Counted from the first letter of the stretch, positions 28,269 to 38,924 are shown. The stretch is 64,000 nt of DNA from Planctomycetota bacterium (GCA_028281765.1 JANQJF010000119.1:44402-108401), one strand, 5' to 3'. The notes: generated by a model from the sequence alone, not told the origin. Numbers and translations: made by a program.

Positions 28269-28673
28269 TCATACCGCGCTGTCTATCAAGTCGCGTATCT
28301 TGGTGAGCGTTGTGACGGCTCGGTCGCGTTCTTGTTCTACAGCTTTGATCATCGCTGAGATGTCGCCGAGTGCTGATGCGCTCGCCGTCTTTCGTGGGCG
28401 TCCGGGTCCACGCGTGCTGGGCGCGTTCTTCGCTCCTCGCCTGCCCGCCTTCTTTTTGCTCGGTGTAATCCCGACGATTTCTCGCGCTGATCCCACTGCT
28501 CGTCCGGCGACTTTCACGCCTGTCTTCTCACTGAGTTCGCGCCAGTCGTCCGGTGTCATGTTCTTGTTTTGTGTGAGCGCCCAGACCGCGAGTGCTACTG
28601 ATTCAGGTTTGGACTCGAGTGCGGGATGCTTCTCTACAATTGCGGAGTAGGCCTTGTCGTTCCAGGTGGGCAT
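28269..28673 (-). CDS. Hypothetical basic protein
   Basis: 134 aa; GRRGAKNAPSTRGPGRPRK AT-hook-like segment. Confidence 0.5.
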   Translation of the reverse strand: MPTWNDKAYSAIVEKHPALESKPESVALAVWALTQNKNMTPDDWRELSEKTGVKVAGRAVGSAREIVGITPSKKKAGRRGAKNAPSTRGPGRPRKTASASALGDISAMIKAVEQERDRAVTTLTKIRDLIDSAV

Positions 28674-29226
28674 GAGTGCTGACCCGTAGCTGATGGTTAT
28701 GTTGGGTGACTACTGAATCCATTTATTCCTGATTCGGCTTCGTTCCAGCGCAAAGCGGATCGTTACCAAAATTGCACATCTTGACCTCTGACTCCTTGAC
28801 TTCGCTCGACGGTGAGAGCAGGATAGCATCGGCGAGTTCCGGGTAGGTCGCTGGACGCCAGCTGCCTGCTCGGTTGCAATTGGTTGCACTGCTGGGGGGC
28901 TGTCCGTTCAGGACGTTACGCGCTGAGCCTCATTCTTCTGCGCTCCCCCCGGCAGTGCTTTATTGCACAGCGCTGATTTAGAAATGCTTGAGCGCGTCTG
29001 TTGATCGGTCGATCATCTCCAGGGGAGGTCCCCGGCTGGTTTCGCCCCAGCTCTTCTCTTCCGGGAGGAAGAGTCATTCTTGATGTCAACTCTGCCAGCC
29101 GAGACCCCCTCGTTTTTTGGCTTCGTTGCGTGTTCGACGCGCGCGAGTCGTGACTGATGGTGTGACGGTGCGTTTGTGGGTTCACCGAAACGCAAGCCGC
29201 GCGCGAGCTCGAAGGATGAGGTGGCG

Positions 29227-29337
29227 ATGCAAGACGAGCTGCAGGATTGGGCGCGGAGCGATCGCTGGATCGTTCTCGGAGCCGGCGTGTTCTTGCTCGT
29301 AGCTCTTGGCGTGACGGCGATCATCGTCCATTCGTAG
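29227..29337 (+). CDS. 36-aa single-TM small protein (below ORF-track cutoff)
   Basis: GAGGTGGCG then MQDELQDWARSDRWIVLGAGVFLLVALGVTAIIVHS*. Confidence 0.4.
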   Translation: MQDELQDWARSDRWIVLGAGVFLLVALGVTAIIVHS

Positions 29338-29742
29338 CCCTTCCGGTGACCGCGCTGACTTGTCCTGGTAATCTGGTGTCGTGACGGCACCGTTGCTCCG
29401 GCGCCGTCGTTCGACCGGCCCGTCTCGAAAAAGTCGGGGCGCGGTGTACCGGAGCCGGGAGGACGACCCGTCCCCGGGCCAGCTTTTTGGTGCGTTCGCA
29501 CCACGCCCTTGACACACCTGAGCCACTTACGAGGAAGGTCCTGATAACACGTTGCCGTCGCTCTCCTACCGGTGTTCGTGCCGTGCGCGTTCAGTATTGA
29601 TAGCTCGTCGCTTCGTCGGAGAACGTGCTCGATGACGACGGCACACCACCATGCTATACTGAATGAGTAGCGTTCGTTTTCGAGCAAGCGACGCCACACC
29701 TGGTATCGAGAGAGCAGGAAGTGCTTCTGCGTTTTGCTGCCT

Positions 29743-29777
29743 GGGGCTGGGAGACCGTTCTCAGCCCCGGGCCTTTT
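29743..29777 (+). terminator. Rho-independent terminator
   Basis: GGGGCTGGGAGA-ccgt-TCTCAGCCCC followed by GGGCCTTTTT. Confidence 0.6.
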
Positions 29778-29901
29778 TCCCTAAGCGCACCCATCTACGC
29801 TGCCGATGGCTCGCGGGCTGTCTTGTTTGCGTGATATCACTGTGAGCTTTCAAGGCGGGGCGAAGTTGGACCTAAGCCTGTCCACGTCTATCTCGAACGG
29901 A

Positions 29902-30228
29902 ATGACGTCAAGAACAAAGACATCGTGGTCGCGGTCGAAGCGGATCACTGCGATGATCCTCCTCGTGTATGCCGTGCAGCTCCTGGCTTGCGTGTACACC
30001 CGGCTCGTACCCGTGCAGGAGGGCCGGGTTGGGAATTACGAGGTCTCGCTACATCGCGGCTACGGTAGCTGGTCAGACTTCATTCCCCTGATGGTGATAC
30101 CGTACCTGCCGGGCGGACCTGCGTACGCGATCAAGCGCACCATGAGCAACCCAGTCGAGGTCGTGGTGGAGCGCTGGGAGCGGCTGAGTGACGCTGAGTG
30201 TGTGTACTTCTTCGAAGAGGACCGCTGA
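29902..30228 (+). CDS. Membrane-anchored hypothetical protein
   Basis: MTSRTKTSWSRSKRITAMILLVYAVQLLACVYTRLVPVQEGRVG. Confidence 0.5.
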   Translation: MTSRTKTSWSRSKRITAMILLVYAVQLLACVYTRLVPVQEGRVGNYEVSLHRGYGSWSDFIPLMVIPYLPGGPAYAIKRTMSNPVEVVVERWERLSDAECVYFFEEDR

Positions 30229-30261
30229 GCGTCTGAGCAAGCGCGCCGCGAGCCTTCGACA

Positions 30262-31500
30262 TCAGCATCCCGGGTGGGTTCGTTCACACTCGGGGCAGAT
30301 CACTTCGCTGCGCATTGTCGGCAGTCGCGTGAGCCAGCATCTGACGAGCACCCACTCCCGTCTGGTCGCGGACCAGCAACGAAGGCAGATCGCGCACTGC
30401 TCAACCTTCCCGTTGCGACCGCCGAAGTGCGACGCGTCGACCACCGCATCAGGTTCGTGGCGAGAGGACGACAAGAGCGCGTGACGGCACAGCAGGCAGC
30501 TGTCAGGACCGCTTGATACGGAGAGTAGCATCCGGTTCACGTGAGTCTCAGTGGGACATGAGTACTCGTGAAACCACGATGCCGAAGACTCGAGACACTT
30601 CCGCAGGCGCTCGACGAACCAGCTCCGAAGGATAGGTGGCAACGATGTGATGAGGTTCGAACCAACACCACTGTGCTGAGCGCTTGAATCGTCACGCATT
30701 CGCCACGCAGAGTTCGTCCAAACGATGTCGAAGTGGTGGTCGAGTACGTAGGCTGGTTGCTCATCATGTTCGAGTCGAACGAGGGCGTCACCAAACGCCT
30801 CCCACTCCGGTGGCGCCTGGCTTGGTCGCAGCGCTGAATCGAGGGGAGGTGCGCCGAGAAGTCCTTCGGGCTCCGCTGGTCGAGCGTTTGGGTTACGCCA
30901 CCGATGCGCGGTCAGCATGCTGAGTTCGTGCCGGAGCCGTTCCGCCCGGTGATAGAGCGAGATGACGTGGTACGGAGACGACGAACCGGTCTTCTTGAGA
31001 ATCGCGCGCCGATGGTCATCAACGGTTCGTCGGCTGATGTGCAACTTCTGTGCTATCGAATCGCTTTGCTCGCCCGCGCACACGAGTTCGAGCACTTCCG
31101 CCTCTCGTTTCGATACCTGAGAGAGCCGATCATCGCAGCTGTCGAGATCCTCTTGAGTCTGCAGGATGTGAAGGCGGAGGTGATGAAGCTCCTGCATCGC
31201 CGCCCGGAGCGCATCGTGTGTTGCGGGCCACTCGAGAAACAAGACCGACTGGTGCTCGCCAATGCGGAGTGCCTCGACGGCGAGGCCGGGTGTGTACAAA
31301 AAGAGGATCGGACAGCTCGAATCGAGCTCGGACACGGTCCGAATCAGGTTTGTGCACTCGTCTGCGTGCTCGGTGAAGGACACCAACACCACGCCTGGAT
31401 CATCGAGAACCGCTTGCCGCACCGCAGCGGATCCTTCGAGTTCCGCTATCTGCAGGTCCGAGCCGAGCGCGACTAGCAGCCCGCGCAGGGTGGAGGTCAT
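30262..31500 (-). CDS. LuxR-type HTH regulator with N-terminal receiver-like region and C-terminal sensor-like domain
   Basis: LSQVSKREAEVLELVCAGEQSDSIAQKLHISRRTVDDHRRAILKKTG. Confidence 0.75.
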   Translation of the reverse strand: MTSTLRGLLVALGSDLQIAELEGSAAVRQAVLDDPGVVLVSFTEHADECTNLIRTVSELDSSCPILFLYTPGLAVEALRIGEHQSVLFLEWPATHDALRAAMQELHHLRLHILQTQEDLDSCDDRLSQVSKREAEVLELVCAGEQSDSIAQKLHISRRTVDDHRRAILKKTGSSSPYHVISLYHRAERLRHELSMLTAHRWRNPNARPAEPEGLLGAPPLDSALRPSQAPPEWEAFGDALVRLEHDEQPAYVLDHHFDIVWTNSAWRMRDDSSAQHSGVGSNLITSLPPILRSWFVERLRKCLESSASWFHEYSCPTETHVNRMLLSVSSGPDSCLLCRHALLSSSRHEPDAVVDASHFGGRNGKVEQCAICLRCWSATRREWVLVRCWLTRLPTMRSEVICPECERTHPGC

Positions 31501-31511
31501 CGCTGAGCCCG

Positions 31512-31572
31512 CAACGAGTCCCGCCACGAGGCTCGGTGAATTCCCGGGGATTGACGCACCCATCACCGACCA
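31512..31572. repeat. Imperfect direct repeat copy 1 (approx. 55 bp)
   Basis: GAGTCCCGCCACGAGGCTCGGTGAATTCCCGGGGATTGACGCACCCATCACCGACCA; matches copy 2 with scattered substitutions. Confidence 0.75.
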
Positions 31573-31732
31573 CCCTCTCTTCTGCGGACGGAACCACTCC
31601 TCGCCCGCACCGCGTATTCTAGGCATTTCGCGCAGCAATTCAAGGTGGCGCGCATCGAACGCTACGAACCCGGCACATCCGACCCCGTAGTGGCGGTGCT
31701 TCCGCGAATGCGATCGAACGGTGAGCGCAGCG

Positions 31733-31790
31733 AGTCCCGCTACCAGGCTCGGCGAGTTCCTGGCGTTGAAATCACCCATCACCGACCACT
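31733..31790. repeat. Imperfect direct repeat copy 2
   Basis: GAGTCCCGCTACCAGGCTCGGCGAGTTCCTGGCGTTGAAATCACCCATCACCGACCA. Confidence 0.75.
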
Positions 31791-31977
31791 CACTTCGCGA
31801 CCCAAGCCAAGCTCGCACGGCCATACTCAAGCAAGGAGTTCCAATCGGTGTGTCACGGTCACGTGCCGTCGAACCGCTGCGCTCCTTCCACTCTGTGGCT
31901 AGTGACAGACCACAGCCGCGTTACGTTCCTTGCGCTCTGACTGAAAACGACGCGTTCTCTGAGCCTCGACAAGGAGT

Positions 31978-32226
31978 ATGGTGCCTGTGATGGCCGATGT
32001 TTCCGCGACGCGCAACTTGCTCAGACTCGCCGCTCGTTTGGTAGATGAGAACGCACTGAAGAACGCTGCCTCTGTACTCGAGAACGTCGACGCCGACATG
32101 TCCGTTGCACAACGCATCCTCGACGCAATCCTTGACGATGACGAGGACGATCCCACTGCTCGAGAGTACGTCGCCGGACTTCTCAGAAGCGCCGCAGGCA
32201 CACTCGAGCACCTTGGCGGGCGGTGA
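31978..32226 (+). CDS. Small acidic hypothetical protein
   Basis: 82 aa helical ORF RNLLRLAARLVDENALKNAASVLENVDADMSVAQRILDAILDDDEDD. Confidence 0.45.
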   Translation: MVPVMADVSATRNLLRLAARLVDENALKNAASVLENVDADMSVAQRILDAILDDDEDDPTAREYVAGLLRSAAGTLEHLGGR

Positions 32227-32475
32227 GTCACTCGCGCGAACCATGTCGCGAGCTGCACCGCTGGACGAGACAAGATCGCGTATCTTCGTGGCCGCAGGGC
32301 GATCGGCGTTCTCGAGTCGCAGGTCCACGACTGATTGGTTCGTGTCGGGGTGCCGTCGCACCCGTGCAGCCAGCACGCCGTTGCGCGCGTTTCGGCCGGC
32401 TATTTCGTCTTTGGATAGACGTCATCGTACTGCGGGATTGCCGTCTGCGCGGCTTCGAGCATCGCCGTGTGTCCT

Positions 32476-33042
32476 TTATCCGTTGAGCGTTCTTGCCAGC
32501 TCTGAGCGTAGCTTGTTTCTTGCTCGGTAGAGTCGTTGGCGGATTGCGGTGGCGGCTACTTCGTCTCCTTCTCCTATCTTGGTGCATGGTTGCTGTTCGT
32601 AGTAGAAGTTGTTGATCGCGTTTCGCTCGTCCTGGCTCAGGTTTGTGATCGCTTCTCGCACGAGTTCATAGCGCTCGTTCTTCACGGCATCTTCGAGCGG
32701 GGTATACGCTTCGCTGCCGTACTGTTCTTCGTCGTAGTGTTCGTGACCGCGGCATCGCAGGTTCATTGATCGGGATGCGATTGCTCGCCCTATCGCGATG
32801 AGCCATCCAACGGGATGGCGGGGCGGCCCCCGACTTCTCACCGCGCCGTAGGCTTCCACGAACGTCTCTTGCACGATGTCGTCCAGGTCTGCTCGTTGCA
32901 CGTAGTGTCGTTTCGTGAGCGCGCGTCGCAGCGCTGATTCGTAGCGTGAGAGTTCACACGTGTCGTCGCGCGCTTCGCTGACGCCTTCGCGAGGGTCGTG
33001 TTCACAAGATGACATCCTCTGCGAGTCCGTGCAGTGGGTCAC
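32476..33042 (-). CDS. ECF-like sigma-70 family factor
   Basis: RADLDDIVQETFVEAYGAVRSR..HPVGWLIAIGRAIASRSMN (region 2) and LSQDERNAINNFYYEQQPCTKIGEGDEVAATAIRQRLYRARNKLRSEL (region 4). Confidence 0.85.
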   Translation of the reverse strand: MTHCTDSQRMSSCEHDPREGVSEARDDTCELSRYESALRRALTKRHYVQRADLDDIVQETFVEAYGAVRSRGPPRHPVGWLIAIGRAIASRSMNLRCRGHEHYDEEQYGSEAYTPLEDAVKNERYELVREAITNLSQDERNAINNFYYEQQPCTKIGEGDEVAATAIRQRLYRARNKLRSELARTLNG

Positions 33043-33537
33043 GTTGCTCCGCTGGCTTTCGACTCCGTACGGTTGCGAGGACTGCTTCGAGCAGTTCGCT
33101 CAGTGACGGCTCTTCACCACCCGCGGCTCGCTCGTCCTGTCTTGGTTCAGGGGACACGCGGCCTCATCGGCCGGCGCATACCAGCGCATTCGTTGTCGAA
33201 ATGCGCGCAGAAGCACTGCCAAGAGCAAAAGAGCTCAGGATCACACGTCACGACCGGACGTACCGGCCCTGAACGATGCACGGGCCCTCCCATCTCCGTG
33301 TCAAACACGACGATCACGCGCTCGCCGTACCCCAGCAGTCTCCCGCAACGATCACTCGAACAACGACTCTCACCACCATTTCCCATTCACGTCTCACCCC
33401 CTTCTGAATCATGCAGAGGCGAGGAATCCGCCACCTATGAACGAAGTCACCAACGGGTCGGGCGAAAATCCCGCGCCCCGGCGACAGCGGAAGTCGACGG
33501 GGTAGCCGAAACGGCCTTCCCATGGGAGAATCGAAGC

Positions 33538-34200
33538 GTGACCAGGTCAGATGCACGAGCTCCCCTAGGACTGGCGCTTTTCGTAGCCCTCCTCCTGACT
33601 CCCTCATGCGAAAGAGCGTTGCCGGGCGAACTCCTGCGCGCAAAAACAGACCAGGGGGACCTCGTACTCGTTTCCTCGAAGCGAGGGAAGGAACTTGTAC
33701 TCGACAACAGTTCGGTCTTTGACCAAGACAATCATGTCAGAATCGGCAACCTCAAAGACCTTCGCTCCCTCCGCATGTCGTCCGGGCTACCAGGACAAGA
33801 CATCGATCTCTGCCTCTCGCCCCGCCAAGGATCGTCTGGAGCCATCCACCTGACAGGTATCGATGCGACAGACCCCAAGTTTCAGCTATTGCGAAACGAG
33901 GTGGCGTCGTCAGTTCACGTAATTGACGACCTTCCTACTTGGGGTGGTCTCGCCCTCAAGTTCCTGGCTTGTGCCAACGGGCTCTCCTTGATCGCAACGC
34001 TCTGGTGGTCTTGCTATAGAGGACGCAGGCCGTTTGATCGACTGACCCTCTTCCTACCCCCGTGCTTCAGGTTCTCGATTCCGCTCAATCGACCTCTCCG
34101 AGCAGAACTGACATTCTCGCTCGCGATCATCGGAGCGCTTTCGCTTGAGACGGATCGCAACCTACTTCCCATCCGGCGGGCTGAGAATCAGGCCAGTTAG
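33538..34200 (+). CDS. Membrane/lipoprotein hypothetical
   Basis: GTG start MTRSDARAPLGLALFVALLLTPSCERA; C-terminal TM segments. Confidence 0.5.
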   Translation: MTRSDARAPLGLALFVALLLTPSCERALPGELLRAKTDQGDLVLVSSKRGKELVLDNSSVFDQDNHVRIGNLKDLRSLRMSSGLPGQDIDLCLSPRQGSSGAIHLTGIDATDPKFQLLRNEVASSVHVIDDLPTWGGLALKFLACANGLSLIATLWWSCYRGRRPFDRLTLFLPPCFRFSIPLNRPLRAELTFSLAIIGALSLETDRNLLPIRRAENQAS

Positions 34201-34470
34201 CCACTCACACCTTGGCAGGCGCTCGACGAGGCCGCACCTCTTCGCAGACTGGTCCGCCCATCTCCGTGTCGAAGACGGCAATCAGACGGCCACCGTACGC
34301 GAGCGAACAACCTGGTCATGATCGCTTTCGCGGGGGGAATCTGTCTACGCCACGGCGTGCTGCAGCCAAGCAGCGATCGACGCAGTGGTAGTTATCCAGT
34401 AGTCTCCAGGGTCGTTCTGGGCTGCCAAAACCCACACGCGTTCGATGTCTTCTCATCTGGAATCCCACAC

Positions 34471-35505
34471 ATGTCAGTCACTCCACTAGGAGCGCCCGAT
34501 CTACGTTCCGATTACTTCTGGGTGACGCGAGCTATCTCTTGGGCTTGCAGGCGCCTGCGCATAAGTAGTGCCGGCGCGCGGCTCCTAACATCCGTTCTCG
34601 CCTCCTCTGCCATTGCCTATGTACCAGCATTGGTTGTCGGGTGCATTGTAGGTGAGAACCTGTTCACGAGCTGGCAGTTGACGCTCTCTTTGTCCTGGCT
34701 GGCCGTTGGTCCAGTCGTGATCGATGCGTTCGAATTGGCGTTCGACACGTTTTCAAAGCAATTGGACGCCCGGCTCAGTGATGCCGCAGCCAAAGAGGAG
34801 TTGAGGGCCCTAAGAAAGGGGGTCTTTGACTCACGGGCATCGTTTATCTACGCGATCCCCCTGTTCCTGCTTCCCTTTTCCGTTATGTCATCAGTTTTTC
34901 GTGGTCACGGAGACGCAATGTTGGTGCTGTTGAATCTGACCCTGCTGTTGTCAGCACTTATGTGGGGGGTATTCCTGCAGGCCGTCATAGGTGCGTGCCT
35001 GTTCGTGCGTCGAGCATGCCGCTTGCCAGTGAACTTTGATGTTTTTCACGCTGACGGCCTTGGCGGATTGGCGGGAGTCGGTTCGCTTTCCCTGAGAACG
35101 GCAGCGCTGATATCGAGCGTCTCTGTCTACATTCCGGTGGCCGCTCTTCATGCGCGAAACTCCGAAAGCGAACTGGTTGTCGGGATCTCGTTATTCGGAA
35201 TCGCGGGGGTCATCGTTCTGATATTGCTGACATTTGGATGTATCGTCTATCCGGTATACACGCTCGCTCGGAAGTCGAAAATGAGCGTGTTGCACGGAAT
35301 CAACAAGGTGTTGCGCGCAAACCTTGACTCTGTCGTTGCAGGGCAGCACGTTGCCAATGCCGATTATCACAACGTCGTTATTCGTTACTACAAAGAGGTT
35401 CAGTCAGTCAGGGTCTGGCCGCTGAGGGTTGAGACAATCATAAATATTGTCGGCCTGATCGGCCTCCCAATAGCATTCTTTTTCCTAGATCGAGGCCTGA
35501 TGTAG
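34471..35505 (+). CDS. Multi-TM membrane protein, unknown
   Basis: Several hydrophobic helices; start chosen at MSVTPLGAPDL. Confidence 0.6.
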   Translation: MSVTPLGAPDLRSDYFWVTRAISWACRRLRISSAGARLLTSVLASSAIAYVPALVVGCIVGENLFTSWQLTLSLSWLAVGPVVIDAFELAFDTFSKQLDARLSDAAAKEELRALRKGVFDSRASFIYAIPLFLLPFSVMSSVFRGHGDAMLVLLNLTLLLSALMWGVFLQAVIGACLFVRRACRLPVNFDVFHADGLGGLAGVGSLSLRTAALISSVSVYIPVAALHARNSESELVVGISLFGIAGVIVLILLTFGCIVYPVYTLARKSKMSVLHGINKVLRANLDSVVAGQHVANADYHNVVIRYYKEVQSVRVWPLRVETIINIVGLIGLPIAFFFLDRGLM

Positions 35506-35581
35506 ATAGACGGAAAAAGAGAGGGTTAGCCCCCCCCGCAATTGCGCCGAGACTCTTCCGCGTCACCGGTAATGTTAAGTA

Positions 35582-36457
35582 GTGTGTGTGCTTTCAGTTG
35601 CAATGAGGAAGAGCTCAATACCTAGACTGATAACGGGTGCGCCATTGATATGGTCGGTGACAGGGGCATCCATCATTGCCACCTCGATCTACCTGGCGTT
35701 CTCCGGGCGCGCGTTCTACTTTCTCCTGCTTCTCGGCTTGACCCTAGTTCTCGGCAGCGCCCACTCTGTGATCACTCGACAGAGGGTATTGCTCAGCCGG
35801 CAAGGCCTTCTCGTCTATGTGGCCTTCGCTGCGGCCGGGATCTTGTTTGATTTGCTATTTGGTGTCTGGTTGACTGGACTATGGAGCTATCCAAATTACG
35901 GGGTCAAGGACTATATATGGCTGTACATCGCCGTCTATCCTCTGGGGGGATTCGTGATGATCTACACTCTGCTAGTGGGACAGACTTGTTGGGGGCACCG
36001 AATCGGCAACGTGATGGATGGAAATGTAGCCCCACAACCAGTCGTCGCGCCAGTCCTGCTTACCGGCGCGTCAATTACCGCCGTTGGCGTGGCTGTGTTG
36101 ACCGGGCCTTGGAGACCGGTCTTGCTCCTCACGACCCTCGTGCTCGGGGCCCTCCTTCTTTCTGTTGCGATAGCAAGAGCGCTTGGAGGCGGATTGGTTC
36201 TTGATCGGATTGCATTGCGCCCCTGGCCCCTGTCGATGATAGTGGTTTCCGGCTCGCTTGTTCAGGGCCTGGTACACGAGATCCCAAATGTCTGGGCATC
36301 CGAATGGATCTATCAGGGCTGGCCGTTGGGGCACGTGCAGATCTTTGGAGTCCCCCTACTGGTGCTGATTCTCGGATGGCCAGCATTGATGTTAGTGCCC
36401 GCAGTGATTTGGGATCTCATTGCACTCATGCGGCCCCACAGACATCCTCGGACTTGA
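35582..36457 (+). CDS. Multi-TM membrane protein, unknown
   Basis: 291 aa, about 8 hydrophobic stretches. Confidence 0.65.
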   Translation: MCVLSVAMRKSSIPRLITGAPLIWSVTGASIIATSIYLAFSGRAFYFLLLLGLTLVLGSAHSVITRQRVLLSRQGLLVYVAFAAAGILFDLLFGVWLTGLWSYPNYGVKDYIWLYIAVYPLGGFVMIYTLLVGQTCWGHRIGNVMDGNVAPQPVVAPVLLTGASITAVGVAVLTGPWRPVLLLTTLVLGALLLSVAIARALGGGLVLDRIALRPWPLSMIVVSGSLVQGLVHEIPNVWASEWIYQGWPLGHVQIFGVPLLVLILGWPALMLVPAVIWDLIALMRPHRHPRT

Positions 36458-36751
36458 TTCTTGCATGTCCCGCGAGACCATTGACCGACGATACTAGATG
36501 TTCCGGCAACGACGGACAACGTGACGAGTCGACAACCTGTCGGCCCCCGGATTCGTCACGGATGTCGTCCGGCCCGACAAACACATGAGGAGCGAGGCGC
36601 GCTTCGCCTGCCAACAATCACTTGCGGCCAGCAACGCAACCGCCGTCTAGCGGTCGCACTCTGCGGACAGATGACGCGACCGTTGACCCCACGAAGGAAC
36701 GGCGAAAACCACGCTGGAAGTTGGTCGGACCTCCACCATCGCCTATCCTGA

Positions 36752-37894
36752 TTGGGGACGCAACCTCGCCGAGTCGCACGTCGACCGGCGACCCAGAACT
36801 CACGAGAACCCAACGCGAGCAAGGACCAAGGCGTGCAAGAGGACCACTCCGAAACAGTGCCAACGGAGAGCGTGTTCGCTCGCCAAAGCAATCCTGCGGT
36901 CTTCGTCCGGCGCACCGCACCAACGCCACGCAACGCGTTCTCCACCTTCTGGAAGTTCGCCGCTGAACGCCAACAAGTCTATCTCAAGCGAGTTGCGGGG
37001 GAGCAGCCCCCATGGACTGAGGACACGATTCTGCGTACGTTCAAATTCACGAACGTCTACAGGGCGGCGGACCGAGTCAGTCAGTTCCTTATCAACGACG
37101 TGCAGCCGGCCTGCGGAGAGGACCCCGAGACCCTATTCCTCTCCACGATTCTGTTCAAGCTGTTCAATCGCATAGAAACGTGGAAGGCACTTATCCATTC
37201 GGACGGACCACCTGATCCTAGTGCGTTCACCCCCCACGTGTACGCGGAAATCCTGGAAGGAATCCGGGCGAAGCGTATGCCGATATATTCCGGGGCTTAC
37301 ATCATGCCGTCCGGCGGCCAATCTCGCCCGAAACACCTAATGCACCTTCAGCTACTGGTTTCTATGCTCAGAGATCGCCTGCCTTTCAAGGTCGCCGAAT
37401 CAGGCTCTCTCAGGGATTCCTACAATCTACTTCGCAGCTACCCATCCCTCGGCCCATTCCTTGCCTACCAATACGCAATCGACCTCAACTACTCAACCAT
37501 CACCTGTCACTCCGAAATGGAGTACATCGTACCCGGGCCAGGTGCCATCGACGGCATTTCGAAGTGCTTCGAATCCCTTGGCGACTACTCTCCCGCCGAC
37601 GCGATCCGCTGGACTACGGAGTCGCAGCGCACCAACTTCGAACGACAAGGATTAGAGTTCCCCGGTCTGTGGGGCAGACCATTGCAACTCATCGACGTGC
37701 AAAACCTGTTCTGTGAGGTCTCGAAGTACACTCGAGAAAGCCACCCCGATCTGCCCGGAACGTCACGCCGAACCCGAATAAAGCAGCGATTCAAGCCGAC
37801 CGGCCCACTACCGCTCCCTAGATTTCCTGCAGACTGGAATATCAACCATGCCGTCATGGCGCAGAATAGACCATCGAGCGCTGCTCCAGATTGA
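36752..37894 (+). CDS. Putative HMUDK/aGPT-Pplase-like helical protein (thymidine hypermodification family)
   Basis: FSTFWKFAAERQQVYLKRVAGEQPPWTEDTILRTFKFTNVYRAADRVSQFLINDV matches the remembered family pattern FwxFixERxxixxxRxxG.xxPWTxDxILxxyKFTNvYRxxDRxsqxLixxV. Start uncertain. Confidence 0.6.
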   Translation: MGTQPRRVARRPATQNSREPNASKDQGVQEDHSETVPTESVFARQSNPAVFVRRTAPTPRNAFSTFWKFAAERQQVYLKRVAGEQPPWTEDTILRTFKFTNVYRAADRVSQFLINDVQPACGEDPETLFLSTILFKLFNRIETWKALIHSDGPPDPSAFTPHVYAEILEGIRAKRMPIYSGAYIMPSGGQSRPKHLMHLQLLVSMLRDRLPFKVAESGSLRDSYNLLRSYPSLGPFLAYQYAIDLNYSTITCHSEMEYIVPGPGAIDGISKCFESLGDYSPADAIRWTTESQRTNFERQGLEFPGLWGRPLQLIDVQNLFCEVSKYTRESHPDLPGTSRRTRIKQRFKPTGPLPLPRFPADWNINHAVMAQNRPSSAAPD

Positions 37895-38924
37895 TGGTCA
37901 CGCGCCCCCCCTGGTTGGCTCTCAGCTTCCGAAACACGCTATACCCCGCCAGTATGGCCTCTTCCCACTGCCAGTGCGGGATGCTCGCTACTTCGTATCC
38001 GTCGACGAACTCCGAGATCATTTTGAGGAGATCGAAATCAACACGATCAAGTCCATCGAAGAAGCAGAGACGCTTCGCTCTCGCGTACACGATCGCAGAC
38101 ACAGCCTCCTCAATAATGATGGCGCGAGCACCATCCTCCGCCTCGTCTGCTCGAGGGTCGGACTTGCGTTTACACCGAACCAGAGCCCGAATCACTGGTG
38201 ACCATCCGAGATATGTGGCATGCGCCAGATGGAAAACATCGTGAAAGCGATAGAAGTCCGGATCTCGAATATTGTCGGTGAGACGATCCCCGAAATTCAG
38301 CCCATTGCACCGGAGCAACGTCGCTTTCCGATCGCCCTGGACAATTCCTACGAATTCTATCTCAAGTGTCCGAGGTAGCTGCTCGTACACACATAAGTCA
38401 TCGTCAAACAACGCGTGTGGACACTTTGTTTCCGGCCAACGACTCTTCGTCTTTCGTGTATTGAGTTCGGCGACATCCTCCAAAGACATCCCGCCTACGG
38501 CGGCAAGCTGCGCGATCGTGCGCCACAAGACCACGAGCACATCGGACCTGTCCTGAGCATGGTCGAGTCTCTGGATTAGATCTCCAACGGACGAGCCCAA
38601 GTGCAACGCGAGAGAAAGTAGATCGCTGCCGTCACACGGACCGCTCTCATCCAGGGAATGTGAATCTAGAAGCGACGGCGATGTAACATCTGACAGGCGA
38701 ACCAAGTACCAAAGGAAGTCACCGATCTCTTCCTTCATCTTGTTGCGATAGGCGGGGTAGGCCTGCTGCTCTCGCTGCTCCTTCTTGAATTCGGCCAGTA
38801 TGCCCCCTGCCTCGCCCATCAACCCCGCGGCGAGAAGCTCTACATGCCGAACGTGATTCTGTAGCCGGTCGGAGCCACCAGCTTTCTGACGAAAATCCTT
38901 CAACCATCGCGGACAGGTCATCAC
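37854..38924 (-). CDS. MazG-like nucleotide pyrophosphohydrolase with C-terminal extension
   Basis: GLMGEAGGILAEFKKEQ...KMKEEIGDFLWYLVRLSD (MazG ExxE/ExxD pattern). Confidence 0.75.
   Translation of the reverse strand: MMTCPRWLKDFRQKAGGSDRLQNHVRHVELLAAGLMGEAGGILAEFKKEQREQQAYPAYRNKMKEEIGDFLWYLVRLSDVTSPSLLDSHSLDESGPCDGSDLLSLALHLGSSVGDLIQRLDHAQDRSDVLVVLWRTIAQLAAVGGMSLEDVAELNTRKTKSRWPETKCPHALFDDDLCVYEQLPRTLEIEFVGIVQGDRKATLLRCNGLNFGDRLTDNIRDPDFYRFHDVFHLAHATYLGWSPVIRALVRCKRKSDPRADEAEDGARAIIIEEAVSAIVYARAKRLCFFDGLDRVDFDLLKMISEFVDGYEVASIPHWQWEEAILAGYSVFRKLRANQGGRVTINLEQRSMVYSAP

Noticed and set aside
32822-33020. Possible terminator/attenuator in GGGCGGCCCC-rich sequence
   Set aside because: Lies inside the sigma factor coding sequence; no T tract.
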